Assembly: GCA_029977705.1 (NCBI GenBank)
Contig: JAPOKJ010000005.1
Span: 1-64,000, forward strand
Origin: Burkholderiales bacterium
GTDB lineage: Bacteria; Pseudomonadota; Gammaproteobacteria; Burkholderiales; Burkholderiaceae_E
Length of the DNA stretch: 64,000 nucleotides
Reading direction: 5' to 3'
Below are positions 44,012 to 52,343 of this stretch, piece by piece (position 1 is the first letter of the stretch; each line of letters starts with the position of its first letter). Both the position numbers and the translations under genes were made by a program. The notes beneath the pieces are model-generated. The model saw only the letters and a list, made by a program, of their open reading frames with translations. It made no database searches and had not been told where the DNA came from.

Positions 44012-45213
44012 CCTGCCGCGGCCGCCAGCAGGGCGGCGGCCTGTTGCGCGGCGATGCTGCCTTCATCCGTGGGAATCACCCAGACCTCCACCCGGCTGTC
44101 CGCGCTGTGAATGGCGCGCGCTGATTGATCCTGGGCGGCGGCATTGGCCTGCGGGTCCAGTCGCACCCCCAGATAGGCCAGGCTGGTGCCGACCTCGGCG
44201 CGCAGCAAGGCATCGTGTTCCCCGATGCCGCCTGAGAAGGCCAGCACCTCCAGACCGCCGAGACAGGCGGTCATCGCGCCGGCCTCGCGTATGACGCGGT
44301 AGGTGAATTGTGCGATGGCGTTGCGTGCGGCAGGGGTGTCGGCAGCGCGCAGCCGGCGCATGTCGGCGGACAGTCCGGAAACACCGAGCAGGCCGCTGCG
44401 CCGGTACAGCAGGTCCTCGATCCTGGCGTGATCCCAGCCCTGCTCGAGCAGATACAGCAGGATGCCGGGATCAATGCTGCCGCTGCGCGTGCCCATCATC
44501 AGTCCATCCAGCGCCGAGAAACCCATGGTCGTGGCCTGGCTGCGGCCCTCGAGGGCCGCGCACAGGCTGGCACCGTTGCCCAGATGGGCCATCAGCACAC
44601 GCTGGCCCGCCCGGCTGCTCAGCTGCTGCAACTGCTGCATGATGAATTCATAGGACAGCCCGTGAAAGCCAAAGCGGCGCAGGCCCTGGCGGGTCAGCTC
44701 CTCGGGCAGGGCATAGCTCCAGGCGGTCTCGGGCAGGCTGGCGTGAAAGGCCGTGTCGAAGCAGGCCACCTGCGGCACCTGCGGGAAGGCGGCCAGACAG
44801 GCCTTGATGCCGGCGATGTTGTGGGGTTGGTGCAGGGGGGCCAGCGAGCACAGTCCGGTCAGGCCACGCAAGACCTTGTCATCGACCCTGACCGGCGAGC
44901 GGTACAACAGCCCGCCGTGGACGACGCGGTGGGCAATGGCCTGCAAGGCGGGCATCGCCGGATCGTGCAACAGCTGGCCCAGTTGCGTCAGCGCGCGGGC
45001 AAAGCCCTGCCGAGCATCGGACGGAGCGGCGCCGGCCTGAAGATCGACCTCGCAAGGCCGGCCTGCCGCGCTCCAGCGCATACGGGCATGTCCGCCCGGC
45101 TCCAGACCTTCGGCCTGACCGCTGAGCAGTCCGGTGCGCTGCGGGCTGACGCCGGGCTCATGCAGCGAGAACTTGAGGCTGGAGGAACCGGCATTGACGG
45201 CGAGGATGGCCAT
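44008..45213 (-). CDS. ackA: acetate kinase
   Basis: A 401-residue kinase that interconverts acetate and acetyl phosphate. ASKHA-fold signatures are clear: VNAGSSSLKFSL at the start, CFDTAFHASLPE, RRFGFHGLSYEF, HLGNGASLCAALEG and, near the end, LAFSGGIGEHDALLR. The usual partner phosphotransacetylase (pta) is not in this window. Next upstream on the same strand is a Bug-type binding protein, with 33 bases between, and then leuA. Confidence 0.95.
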   Translation of the reverse strand: MAILAVNAGSSSLKFSLHEPGVSPQRTGLLSGQAEGLEPGGHARMRWSAAGRPCEVDLQAGAAPSDARQGFARALTQLGQLLHDPAMPALQAIAHRVVHGGLLYRSPVRVDDKVLRGLTGLCSLAPLHQPHNIAGIKACLAAFPQVPQVACFDTAFHASLPETAWSYALPEELTRQGLRRFGFHGLSYEFIMQQLQQLSSRAGQRVLMAHLGNGASLCAALEGRSQATTMGFSALDGLMMGTRSGSIDPGILLYLLEQGWDHARIEDLLYRRSGLLGVSGLSADMRRLRAADTPAARNAIAQFTYRVIREAGAMTACLGGLEVLAFSGGIGEHDALLRAEVGTSLAYLGVRLDPQANAAAQDQSARAIHSADSRVEVWVIPTDEGSIAAQQAAALLAAAAG

Positions 45214-45246
45214 GGCGGGATGGTCGCAGTGTTGCTGGCCGCCGGG

Positions 45247-46293
45247 TCAGGCGTCGGCCACGATGCGGGCGCGCTGGATGACCTCGGCGTAGCGCCGGAT
45301 CTCGGTCTGGATGAAGTCGGCGAAACGGGCGGGAGTGCCAGCCAGCGACGCGACGCCGCCCTTCTGGAACGCCTCGGAGACGCTGGCTGCGTCGATCGCC
45401 TTGTTGACCTCGTGATTCATGCGCTGGACGATGGCATCGGGCGTGGCCGAGGCGGTGAGCAGGCCGCTCCAGGTGTTGGATTCGAGCGGCACACCTTGTT
45501 CCGCCAGTGTGGCGATCTGGGGCGCGTAGGCCGAGCGCCGGGCAGTGGCCATGCCCAGGGCGATCAGCTTGCCGCTCTGGATGAGTCCGCGAAATTCCGG
45601 CCAATTGCCAAACATCATGCTGACCTGACCCGCCAGCAGGTCGGCCAGCGCCGGTGTCTGCCCCTTGTAAGGGACGTGCAGCAGATCGATGCCGAGCAGG
45701 GCGCGCAGCATCTCTCCGGACAGGTGCGCCGAGGTGCCCTGGCCGAAGGAGGCGTAGCTGAGCGAGCCGGGACGTGTGCGAGCGCTGGGCACCAGGTCGG
45801 CCAGCCGTTGCAGGCCGCTGCCCGGATGGGTGGCCAGGACATGCTCGGACATGCCCATCAGGGCGACGGGACGCAGGTCGCGCAGGCTGTCGTAGGGCAG
45901 CTTTCGAACCAGTGTGTGGTTGACGCAAAAGCTGTTGGCCACGCATACGAAGGTGTGGCCATCGGGCGCCGCCTTGGCGGCAGCATCGACCCCGATCACG
46001 GTGCCTGCTCCGGGCTTGTTCTCGACGATGACGGGTTGCCCCAGGGCGCGGGTGAGTTCGGCGGCGATGAGGCGGGTTACGTTGTCGGTGGTGCCGCCCG
46101 GCGGGAAGGGCACGATGATGCGCACCGGACGGGAGGGCCAGGATGTCGCACTGCCCTGCGCCCGGGCAGCGCCAGGCAGGGCCCCCAGCCCGAGCGCCAG
46201 GGGGCTCGCCGACAGCAGTTGCGCTGCCGAGGTCTTGAGGAGGCGTCGCCGGATCTGCCGGCCGCCCCGGGCCGGCCCTGCTGCATCCTTCAT
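45247..46293 (-). CDS. tripartite tricarboxylate transporter (Bug/TctC) binding protein
   Basis: A 348-residue periplasmic binding protein of the Bug family, strongly expanded in Burkholderiales. The N-terminus looks like a twin-arginine signal: RRRLLK at residues 15-20, a hydrophobic stretch, and cleavage after ARA at 45. The mature protein has VRIIVPFPPGGTTDN, VIVENKPGAGTVIG, the HVPYKGQTPAL segment and FAD at the end of helix regions. Bug proteins bind carboxylates, but no TctA/TctB genes are nearby, so it is an orphan and the ligand is unknown. Confidence 0.93.
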   Translation of the reverse strand: MKDAAGPARGGRQIRRRLLKTSAAQLLSASPLALGLGALPGAARAQGSATSWPSRPVRIIVPFPPGGTTDNVTRLIAAELTRALGQPVIVENKPGAGTVIGVDAAAKAAPDGHTFVCVANSFCVNHTLVRKLPYDSLRDLRPVALMGMSEHVLATHPGSGLQRLADLVPSARTRPGSLSYASFGQGTSAHLSGEMLRALLGIDLLHVPYKGQTPALADLLAGQVSMMFGNWPEFRGLIQSGKLIALGMATARRSAYAPQIATLAEQGVPLESNTWSGLLTASATPDAIVQRMNHEVNKAIDAASVSEAFQKGGVASLAGTPARFADFIQTEIRRYAEVIQRARIVADA

Positions 46294-46321
46294 GACACCT
46301 CCTGGTCGCTGTGGCTGATGA

Positions 46322-48046
46322 TCAGGCGATTGTCGCGCGGCGCGCGGCTTCGGGCACTCCACCGCTGTCCTGGATGGAAAGGCCGAGGCGTTGCGCGGCG
46401 CTGAGCAGGGCCAGGATCGATGCGGTGACGATGTTGGCGTGCACGCCGACACCAAAGCGTGCGCCTGCCTTGCCACGGGCGCCGGCCTCGATGATGGCCA
46501 TGGCCCGCGCGTCGGAACCAGTGCCCACCGCACGCTCCTCGTAGGAAATGATGTCGATGCCGATGCCCAGCGCATGGGCGGCTGCATCGAGAGGACCATT
46601 GCCGGTGCCGCGACAGCGCAGCACGCGACCCTCGCGCTCGATCTCGATCTCGATATTCTGCCGGCCCTCATGTTCCTGCAAGCGGTGGTGGCGATAGCCC
46701 AGCGGGGAGGCGATTTCGTCGGCCGCGCCGTTCTCGCCCAGGTGGTAGGTGTTGCAGAACACCTCCCACAACTGTGCGGCGGTCATCTCCGACTCGCTGG
46801 CATCGGTGATCCGCTGCACCACTGCGCTGAATTCGATCTGCATGCGGCGCGGCATCACCACGCCGTGATGACGCTCGAGAAGGTAGGCGATGCCGCCCTT
46901 GCCCGACTGGCTGTTGACCCGGATGACGCTGTCGTAGGTTCGGCCCAGGTCGGCCGGATCGATCGGCAGGTAAGGTACGCGCCAGGCCGCATCCGGCTTC
47001 TGGACCGCAAAACCCTTCTTGATGGCATCCTGGTGCGAGCCCGAGAAGGCGGTGAAGACCAGATCGCCGACGTAAGGGTGGCGCGGGTGGATCGGCAACT
47101 GGGTGCAGCTTTCGGCAACCCTTGCCACCGCATTGATGTCGGAGAAATCCAGGCCCGGGTCGATGCCCTGCGTGTACATGTTCAGGGCCAGGGTGACCAG
47201 ATCGACATTGCCGCTGCGCTCGCCATTGCCGAACAGGCAGCCCTCGACGCGCTGGGCGCCGGCCAGTTGCGCCATCTCCGATGCCGCCACACCGGTGCCG
47301 CGATCGTTATGGCAGTGCACCGAGAGGATGACATGCTCGCGCCGCTCGAGGTGACGGTCCATCCACTCGACCTGGTCGGCAAACACGTTGGGCATCGCGT
47401 TTTCGACAGTGGTCGGCAGGTTCAGGATGATCGGACGTCCGGGGCCGGCATCCCAGGCGCGAATCGCCGTGTTGCAGGCCTGCAGCGAGACGTCCAGTTC
47501 GGTCATGCTGAAGACCTCGGGAGAGTACTGCAGCACCCATTGCGTATCCGGATACTGCTCGGTGTAGCGGCGCACGATGCCCACCTGCTCGTGGATCAAT
47601 TCCATGACCTGCGCCACGCTCATGCCGAAGACCACGTCGCGCCACACCGGTGCGACGGCGTTGTAAAGATGAACGATCGCCCGGCGCGCACCCTTGAGCG
47701 AGCGCACGGTCGGTTCGATCAACTCCTCGCGCGCCTGGGTGATCACCATCGGGGTGACGCCCTCGGGGATGTGTCCGCCCTCGACGAGGTTGCGCACGAA
47801 GTCGAAATCGGTCTGCGAGGCGGAGGGAAAGCCGACCTCGATCTCCTTGAAACCGATACGCACCAGCTCCTTGAAAAGGCGCAGCTTGGTCGCGCCATTC
47901 ATGGGCTCGAACAAGGCCTGGTTGCCGTCGCGCAAATCGGTCGAGAGCCAGATCGGGGCACGGGTCAGGGTGCGTTGCGGCCACTGCCGGTCGGCAAGGG
48001 CGATGGCGGGGAAGGGCGGGTACTTGGTGCTGGGATTCTTGAGCAT
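46322..48046 (-). CDS. leuA: 2-isopropylmalate synthase (LeuA)
   Basis: A 574-residue enzyme that condenses acetyl-CoA with 2-ketoisovalerate, the first committed step of leucine synthesis. The catalytic barrel begins near residue 30 with WLSTDLRDGNQAL, followed by IGFKEIEVGFPSASQTDF, ILSVHCHNDRGTGV (metal His pair) and GCLFGNGERSGN. The C-terminal regulatory domain (from about 440) mediates leucine feedback. Length and the KNPSTKYPPFP start fit the long LeuA group. No other leu genes are nearby. A leucine-rich leader peptide is encoded upstream on the same strand. Confidence 0.96.
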   Translation of the reverse strand: MLKNPSTKYPPFPAIALADRQWPQRTLTRAPIWLSTDLRDGNQALFEPMNGATKLRLFKELVRIGFKEIEVGFPSASQTDFDFVRNLVEGGHIPEGVTPMVITQAREELIEPTVRSLKGARRAIVHLYNAVAPVWRDVVFGMSVAQVMELIHEQVGIVRRYTEQYPDTQWVLQYSPEVFSMTELDVSLQACNTAIRAWDAGPGRPIILNLPTTVENAMPNVFADQVEWMDRHLERREHVILSVHCHNDRGTGVAASEMAQLAGAQRVEGCLFGNGERSGNVDLVTLALNMYTQGIDPGLDFSDINAVARVAESCTQLPIHPRHPYVGDLVFTAFSGSHQDAIKKGFAVQKPDAAWRVPYLPIDPADLGRTYDSVIRVNSQSGKGGIAYLLERHHGVVMPRRMQIEFSAVVQRITDASESEMTAAQLWEVFCNTYHLGENGAADEIASPLGYRHHRLQEHEGRQNIEIEIEREGRVLRCRGTGNGPLDAAAHALGIGIDIISYEERAVGTGSDARAMAIIEAGARGKAGARFGVGVHANIVTASILALLSAAQRLGLSIQDSGGVPEAARRATIA

Positions 48047-48111
48047 GATGGTCCTGGGGTCCGGTCCGGTGCCGGAGCCTTCCCGATCAGGGTGGGCGGG
48101 CGCCGGAGTGT

Positions 48112-48180
48112 TGTCGCGGGGTAAGCGACGAAAACAGTCGTGCGTCCTCCCTGCACCTCATCCCTGCGGGGACATGGTGC
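48112..48180 (-). promoter_or_regulatory. hairpins in the leuA leader, possible attenuator
   Basis: Between the leader peptide and leuA, two hairpins can form in the minus-strand RNA. One has the outer stem GCACC/GGTGC (plus 48153-48157 and 48176-48180) enclosing TCCC/GGGA. The other has GTCGC/GCGAC in about 48112-48136. No clear T-run follows either, so a classic intrinsic attenuator is not proven. Control through Rho or translation is possible. Confidence 0.4.
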
Positions 48181-48205
48181 TGGTGGGGCCGGGGTCAGGG
48201 GAGGA

Positions 48206-48295
48206 TCAGAGGGCGCGCAAGGTGGCGCGTGCAGGCAGACCCCGGCCAAGCGCTAGGCTTAGCAGGTTCAGGCATAGGGTCTGCAGCGAGATCAT
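48206..48295 (-). CDS. leuL: leucine-rich leader peptide upstream of leuA
   Basis: A 29-codon open frame starting ATG at 48295 and ending TGA at 48206, on the same strand as leuA and about 160 bases upstream. It encodes MISLQTLCLNLLSLALGRGL and nine more residues. Ten of 29 residues are Leu, seven of them in residues 4-16. Three of the Leu codons are CTA, rarely used in the GC-rich neighbouring genes. Such peptides control leu operons by ribosome stalling. A TATGAT -10-like box (plus 48302-48307) lies just upstream, and no good Shine-Dalgarno sequence is seen, so the exact start is uncertain. Confidence 0.6.
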   Translation of the reverse strand: MISLQTLCLNLLSLALGRGLPARATLRAL

Positions 48296-48432
48296 GGTTG
48301 AATCATAACCTGAAATCGTGTCGTCGTGCGGCGGATGGATCGACGAAAGGCGGCTCGGGCTTTACGCCCGGCCCCTGCCGGCTCCCGACCGCCATTGCCG
48401 GCATGCCTGCAACCGACCAGGGATCACTGCCC

Positions 48433-49323
48433 ATGAATTTGCTCACCCGCTCCGTCCGCACCCCACGCCTGGAGATTGCCTTTCAGGAGTACAACCCCTC
48501 GGGCAGCCGCTGCGCCGTGCTGATGCATGGCTGGCCCGACAGTCCGGAGACCTGGAAATCGGTGGCGCCCGTCTTGGCGGCCGCCGGCTACCGGGTACTG
48601 GTACCGACCTTGCGCGGCTTTGGCGCGACCCGCTTTCTCGACCCTGCCACGCCGCGCAGCGGCCAGCTGTCGGCGCTCGGGCGCGATCTCCTGGACTTCA
48701 TTGCCGCCCTGGGCCTGCGCCAGCCAGCCCTGATTGGCCACGACTGGGGCGCACGCGCCGTGGCCAATGCCTGCGGCCTGCAGCCTGGCGTGGCCTCGCA
48801 CCTGGTGATGCTGGCGGTTGGCTATGGCACCAATGACCCGGCACAGGCCCTGAGCTATGACCAGGCGAGCCGCTACTGGTATCACTGGTTCATGCACACC
48901 CCCAAGGGGCAGAAGGCGGTGCGTGAGGATGGCGTGGCCTTCGCGCGGCGCATGTGGGATACCTGGGCTCCCGAGGGCTGGTACCGCGAAGAGGATTTCC
49001 TTGAGGCGGCGCGCAGCTTCAGCCAGCCCGATTGGGCCGAGGTGGTGCTGCATTCCTACACTCATCGTTGGGGCTTCGCACCGGGCGACCCCTTTTACGA
49101 TGCAGACGAGGCGCGCCTGCATCCGGCACCGGTGCTGTCGGTGCCCACCTTGATCCTGCATGGTGGGGCCGACCCCTGCAACCCTCCGGTCACCTCGGCC
49201 GGCAAGGAGGCATTTTTCAGGGGCCGCTATGAGCGCATCGTGATGCCCGGCGTGGGACACTTTCCGCAGCGCGAGGCCGCCGACCAGGTGGCACGGCAAC
49301 TGTTGGCCTTCTGTGCGGTCTGA
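48433..49323 (+). CDS. alpha/beta hydrolase, epoxide hydrolase-like
   Basis: A 296-residue alpha/beta hydrolase. LMHGWPDSPETW carries the oxyanion-hole HG, LIGHDWGARAVANACG holds the nucleophile Asp typical of epoxide hydrolases and dehalogenases, and PGVGHFPQREA holds the catalytic His. LILHGGADPCNPP contributes the acidic residue region. The Asp nucleophile points to epoxide or haloalkane hydrolysis rather than ester cleavage, but the substrate is unknown. I chose the ATG at 48433, about 20 residues before the first strand; an ATG at 48403 is also in frame. Confidence 0.88.
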   Translation: MNLLTRSVRTPRLEIAFQEYNPSGSRCAVLMHGWPDSPETWKSVAPVLAAAGYRVLVPTLRGFGATRFLDPATPRSGQLSALGRDLLDFIAALGLRQPALIGHDWGARAVANACGLQPGVASHLVMLAVGYGTNDPAQALSYDQASRYWYHWFMHTPKGQKAVREDGVAFARRMWDTWAPEGWYREEDFLEAARSFSQPDWAEVVLHSYTHRWGFAPGDPFYDADEARLHPAPVLSVPTLILHGGADPCNPPVTSAGKEAFFRGRYERIVMPGVGHFPQREAADQVARQLLAFCAV

Positions 49324-49389
49324 TACCTGGCTGAAAGGCGATCGCCTGCCCGCTCAGCAGGGCGCGATCGCTTGCCAGGGGGAGCCCGG

Positions 49390-50322
49390 TCAGCCCTGGG
49401 CGAGCATCTCGCCATAGCCCTCGCGGTAGCCGGGGTACCTGAAGCGAAAGCCCTCTGCCAGCAGGCCGCTGCTCCAGCATTGCTTGTGACCGCCGCGCTC
49501 CAGACCACCGCTGGCGCGGGGGCCCCCCCGGGAGGCGGCCGCTTCACTGGCGGATTCATCCAGGATCGCAGGGGCGGGAAGGCCGAGCACGCCCGCCATC
49601 CAGGTGGCGATCTCGCCAAAGGGCGCCGGATGGGTGTCACTGGCCACATAGACCGGCAACACCTTGTCGCGCTCGACCAGATGGACCAGCACGGCGGCAC
49701 AGTCGTCGCGATGGATGCGGTTGGTGTACTGCGACCAGCGCCGCGCGCTCACCGGTTTACCGTTGCGGATTTCCTCGATCATGCGGGTGCGACCCGGGCC
49801 ATAGATGCCCGAGAAACGCACCACGCAGCCTTCCAGCCCAGCGTGTTGGCGGCTGTACCCGGCCAGATGCTCTTCGGCCTGGCGCATGATCTGGCCCGAG
49901 AAGGCAGTCGGTTGCGCTGGCGATGTCTCGTCGACGCGCTCGCCGCTGCTCTGGCCGTACACCCCGGTGGACGAGACGAAGATCAGGCGCTGGCAGGCGG
50001 GCGGTCGGCCCTGCAGGCTGCGCTGTCTGAAGGCCTCGAGCACGTGGGCCAGGCCATCGGCGTAGGCGGCCTGGTACTGCTGCGGCGTGAACCCGTCCGA
50101 GGCCACGCAGTAGATGACGGTATCGGCCTCGAACAAGGCTTCAGGGAAGCCCTCGGGCACGCCGACATCCATGGCATGCACGGCAATCCGACCCGCCAGG
50201 CCATTGGGCAGGCCCCGATCCGGATGCCGTTTGCCGATGGTGACGCGATGGCCACCGGCCAGCAGTGACAGCGCGGCCTGCCCGGCCACATAGCCGGCCC
50301 CGATCAGGAAGACATTTTTCAT
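49390..50322 (-). CDS. SDR/NAD-dependent epimerase-like protein (YeeZ-like)
   Basis: A 310-residue Rossmann protein. The N-terminal MKNVFLIGAGYVAGQAAL gives the dinucleotide motif GxGxxxG. LIFVSSTGVYGQSSGERVDE is the segment around the catalytic Ser/Tyr of extended SDRs, and VVRFSGIYGPGRTRM and NRIHRDDCAAVLVHL are typical of YeeZ-type proteins. The usual YxxxK motif is not evident (the region reads AFSGQIMRQAEE), so catalytic activity is uncertain. It is divergent from the flavoprotein gene, 119 bases between starts. Confidence 0.85.
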   Translation of the reverse strand: MKNVFLIGAGYVAGQAALSLLAGGHRVTIGKRHPDRGLPNGLAGRIAVHAMDVGVPEGFPEALFEADTVIYCVASDGFTPQQYQAAYADGLAHVLEAFRQRSLQGRPPACQRLIFVSSTGVYGQSSGERVDETSPAQPTAFSGQIMRQAEEHLAGYSRQHAGLEGCVVRFSGIYGPGRTRMIEEIRNGKPVSARRWSQYTNRIHRDDCAAVLVHLVERDKVLPVYVASDTHPAPFGEIATWMAGVLGLPAPAILDESASEAAASRGGPRASGGLERGGHKQCWSSGLLAEGFRFRYPGYREGYGEMLAQG

Positions 50323-50441
50323 GCACCCATTATGCAGTGGCCTGTGGCCCATGCCGCCTGGCGCCCGTGATACCTTCCGGAAAATCGTTACGGTGGCGCC
50401 GCCATTGGCGTCACCTGTTGCTGACCTCCTCACTACCCTGC

Positions 50442-51560
50442 ATGGACCGTATCGACACCCTGGTCATCGGCGCCGGCGTCGTTGGTCTGGCCTGTGCCCG
50501 CGAGCGGGCCCGCGCGGGCCGCGACACGCTGGTGCTCGAATCGGCGCACGCCATCGGCACTGGCACCTCCTCGCGCAACAGCGAGGTGATCCATGCCGGC
50601 CTGTACTACCCGGTGGGCAGCCTGAAGGCCCGCCTGTGTGTGCAGGGTCGCAAGATGCTGTACCGCTATGCGGCGGAAAAAGGCTTTGAGGCGCGCCCGA
50701 TCGGCAAGTTGATCGTGGCCACCCATCCCGACCAGATGGTCGAGTTGCAAGCCCTCCTGGACAAGGGGCGGGCCTGTGGCGTGCATGACCTGCAGTGGCA
50801 GGGCGTGGAGCAGGTCAGGGCGCTCGAGCCCGACTTGCGCTGTGTCGGCGGGCTGCTCTCGCCTTCGACCGGCGTGGTCGACAGCCACGGCTTCATGCTC
50901 GCCTTGCAGGGAGATCTCGAGCAGGCCGGCGGCATGGTGGCCCTGGCCTCCCCCTTCGAATCGGCCGAGGTGACCCCCGAGGGCCTGCTGGTGCGCGCGG
51001 CCGGTATCGAGGTCCTGGCCGGCGAAGTGATCAATGCGGGGGGCTTGCATGCCAGTCACGTGGCCGCGCGCATCGACGGGCTGCGGCCGGACTGTGTGCC
51101 GCGCACCCGTTATGCCAAAGGGAACTACTACAGCCTGGTGGGACGCTCGCCGTTCAGGCGCCTGGTCTACCCGGTGCCCGAGAACGCAGGGCTGGGCGTG
51201 CATGTCACGCTCGACCTGGGGGGCCAGGCACGCTTCGGACCCGATGTGGAATGGCTCGAGCTGGATGATCCGGCGGACATCGATTACCAGGTGGACCCGC
51301 GCCGTGCCGATGTCTTCTACGAGGCGGTCCGCCGCTACTGGCCGCAGTTGCCCGATGCGGCCCTGCAGCCGGCCTACAGCGGGGTGCGCCCCAAGCTGCA
51401 GGTACCGGGCGGACAGGTCCAGGACTTCATGCTGCAAGGCCCGCAGCAGCATGGCGTCCGTGGCCTGGTGAACCTGCTGGGCATCGAGTCGCCGGGGCTG
51501 ACTTCCTCCCTGGCGATCGCCCAGGCCGTGGCAGGCCTGCTCGATGCTCCCGTCGTTTGA
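50442..51560 (+). CDS. FAD-dependent oxidoreductase, L-2-hydroxyglutarate oxidase-like
   Basis: A 372-residue DAO-fold flavoprotein. The FAD site is LVIGAGVVGLACARERA at residues 7-23. GTGTSSRNSEVIHAGLYYP follows, the hallmark of the LhgO/L-2-hydroxyglutarate oxidase group. DSHGFMLALQGDLEQAGG and VNAGGLHA-like INAGGLHASHVA are further family blocks, and the end has NLLGIESPGLTSSLAIA. The likely reaction is oxidation of a 2-hydroxy acid with electron transfer to quinone or oxygen. The exact substrate is inferred. It converges on the SRAP gene with one base between. Confidence 0.9.
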   Translation: MDRIDTLVIGAGVVGLACARERARAGRDTLVLESAHAIGTGTSSRNSEVIHAGLYYPVGSLKARLCVQGRKMLYRYAAEKGFEARPIGKLIVATHPDQMVELQALLDKGRACGVHDLQWQGVEQVRALEPDLRCVGGLLSPSTGVVDSHGFMLALQGDLEQAGGMVALASPFESAEVTPEGLLVRAAGIEVLAGEVINAGGLHASHVAARIDGLRPDCVPRTRYAKGNYYSLVGRSPFRRLVYPVPENAGLGVHVTLDLGGQARFGPDVEWLELDDPADIDYQVDPRRADVFYEAVRRYWPQLPDAALQPAYSGVRPKLQVPGGQVQDFMLQGPQQHGVRGLVNLLGIESPGLTSSLAIAQAVAGLLDAPVV

Positions 51561-51561
51561 C

Positions 51562-52233
51562 CTATACCAACAATCGGGTCGTGCCCTGTTCCGCCGTCGA
51601 TGGACGCGCCCGGGTGGCGCGTGGCAGCGGTGCCGCCTCGCAGTGATACTGCTGCTCGTCGGGCGTTTGCAGCAAGCCGCTCGCCTCTTCCGGCTTGGCC
51701 TGCATCCAGGCCCCCCATTGCGCAGGCGCGAGGACCGCGAGGCTGCGCTTTTCGTCGCCCGGTTTGTGGAAGCGGCCCATCAGCGGATGGCCATCGGCGT
51801 TGAGGGTCAGCAGCGTGAACGAGTGCACCACCTCGCGGGTCGGCGACAGCCAGCGATCCCACAGGCCGGCCACTGCGAATGGGGCACGGTCGCGCCGCTC
51901 GATGCGCCAGCGAACTGCTGCACCGCCTTCGTAGTTGGGCTCGTAGAAGGCCTGCATTGGCACCAGGCAGAACTGGCCGCGCCGCCAGGCCTGCCGGAAG
52001 GACGGCTTTTCGGCCACCGTTTCCGAGCGCGCGTTGTAGGTACTGCGTGACAGCCGGGTGTCGCGGGCCCAGTGCGGGATCAGCCCGAAACAGGCACGCA
52101 GCGCCTCCTGGCCCACGATCATGGGCGCGCTGTAGCCGGGAAAGCTCTCCTCAGGCCAGGCGAACTTCACCGGTGGACAATTGAAAACCTGGTGCAACTG
52201 GGCTGGAGTGGCGGGGCGGTAATTCACGCACAT
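51562..52233 (-). CDS. SOS response-associated peptidase (SRAP, YedK/HMCES type)
   Basis: A 223-residue SRAP protein that covalently caps abasic sites in single-stranded DNA. The catalytic Cys2 is exposed after Met removal (MCVNYRP). NARSETVAEKPSF holds the DNA-binding Asn, CLVPMQAFYEPNY the conserved Glu, and MGRFHKPGDEKRS the conserved His. The YedK GFYEW and HDRMP segments differ here (AFYEP and HKPGDEKRS), a variant I believe is common in Burkholderiales. It is divergent from acuI, with 110 bases between starts. Confidence 0.92.
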   Translation of the reverse strand: MCVNYRPATPAQLHQVFNCPPVKFAWPEESFPGYSAPMIVGQEALRACFGLIPHWARDTRLSRSTYNARSETVAEKPSFRQAWRRGQFCLVPMQAFYEPNYEGGAAVRWRIERRDRAPFAVAGLWDRWLSPTREVVHSFTLLTLNADGHPLMGRFHKPGDEKRSLAVLAPAQWGAWMQAKPEEASGLLQTPDEQQYHCEAAPLPRATRARPSTAEQGTTRLLV

Positions 52234-52343
52234 CAGGCTATTATCGCCGCAGTCGCGCGCCCGCAGCGTTCATGCCGTAGCCCATCGGGGGCCGCTGGAT
52301 CCGTGCGCTGCCCCATCCCTCTTTCCCTCTACAGGATGTCGAT

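Noticed and set aside
44308-46404. Very long open frame (698 codons) antisense to ackA and the Bug-protein gene
   Set aside because: It is a GC-rich shadow of two well-recognised genes on the other strand; its translation is low-complexity with no family resemblance.
46391-48124. 577-codon open frame antisense to leuA
   Set aside because: LeuA motifs on the minus strand are unambiguous; the plus-strand translation is rich in Asp, His and Arg in the way of antisense frames.
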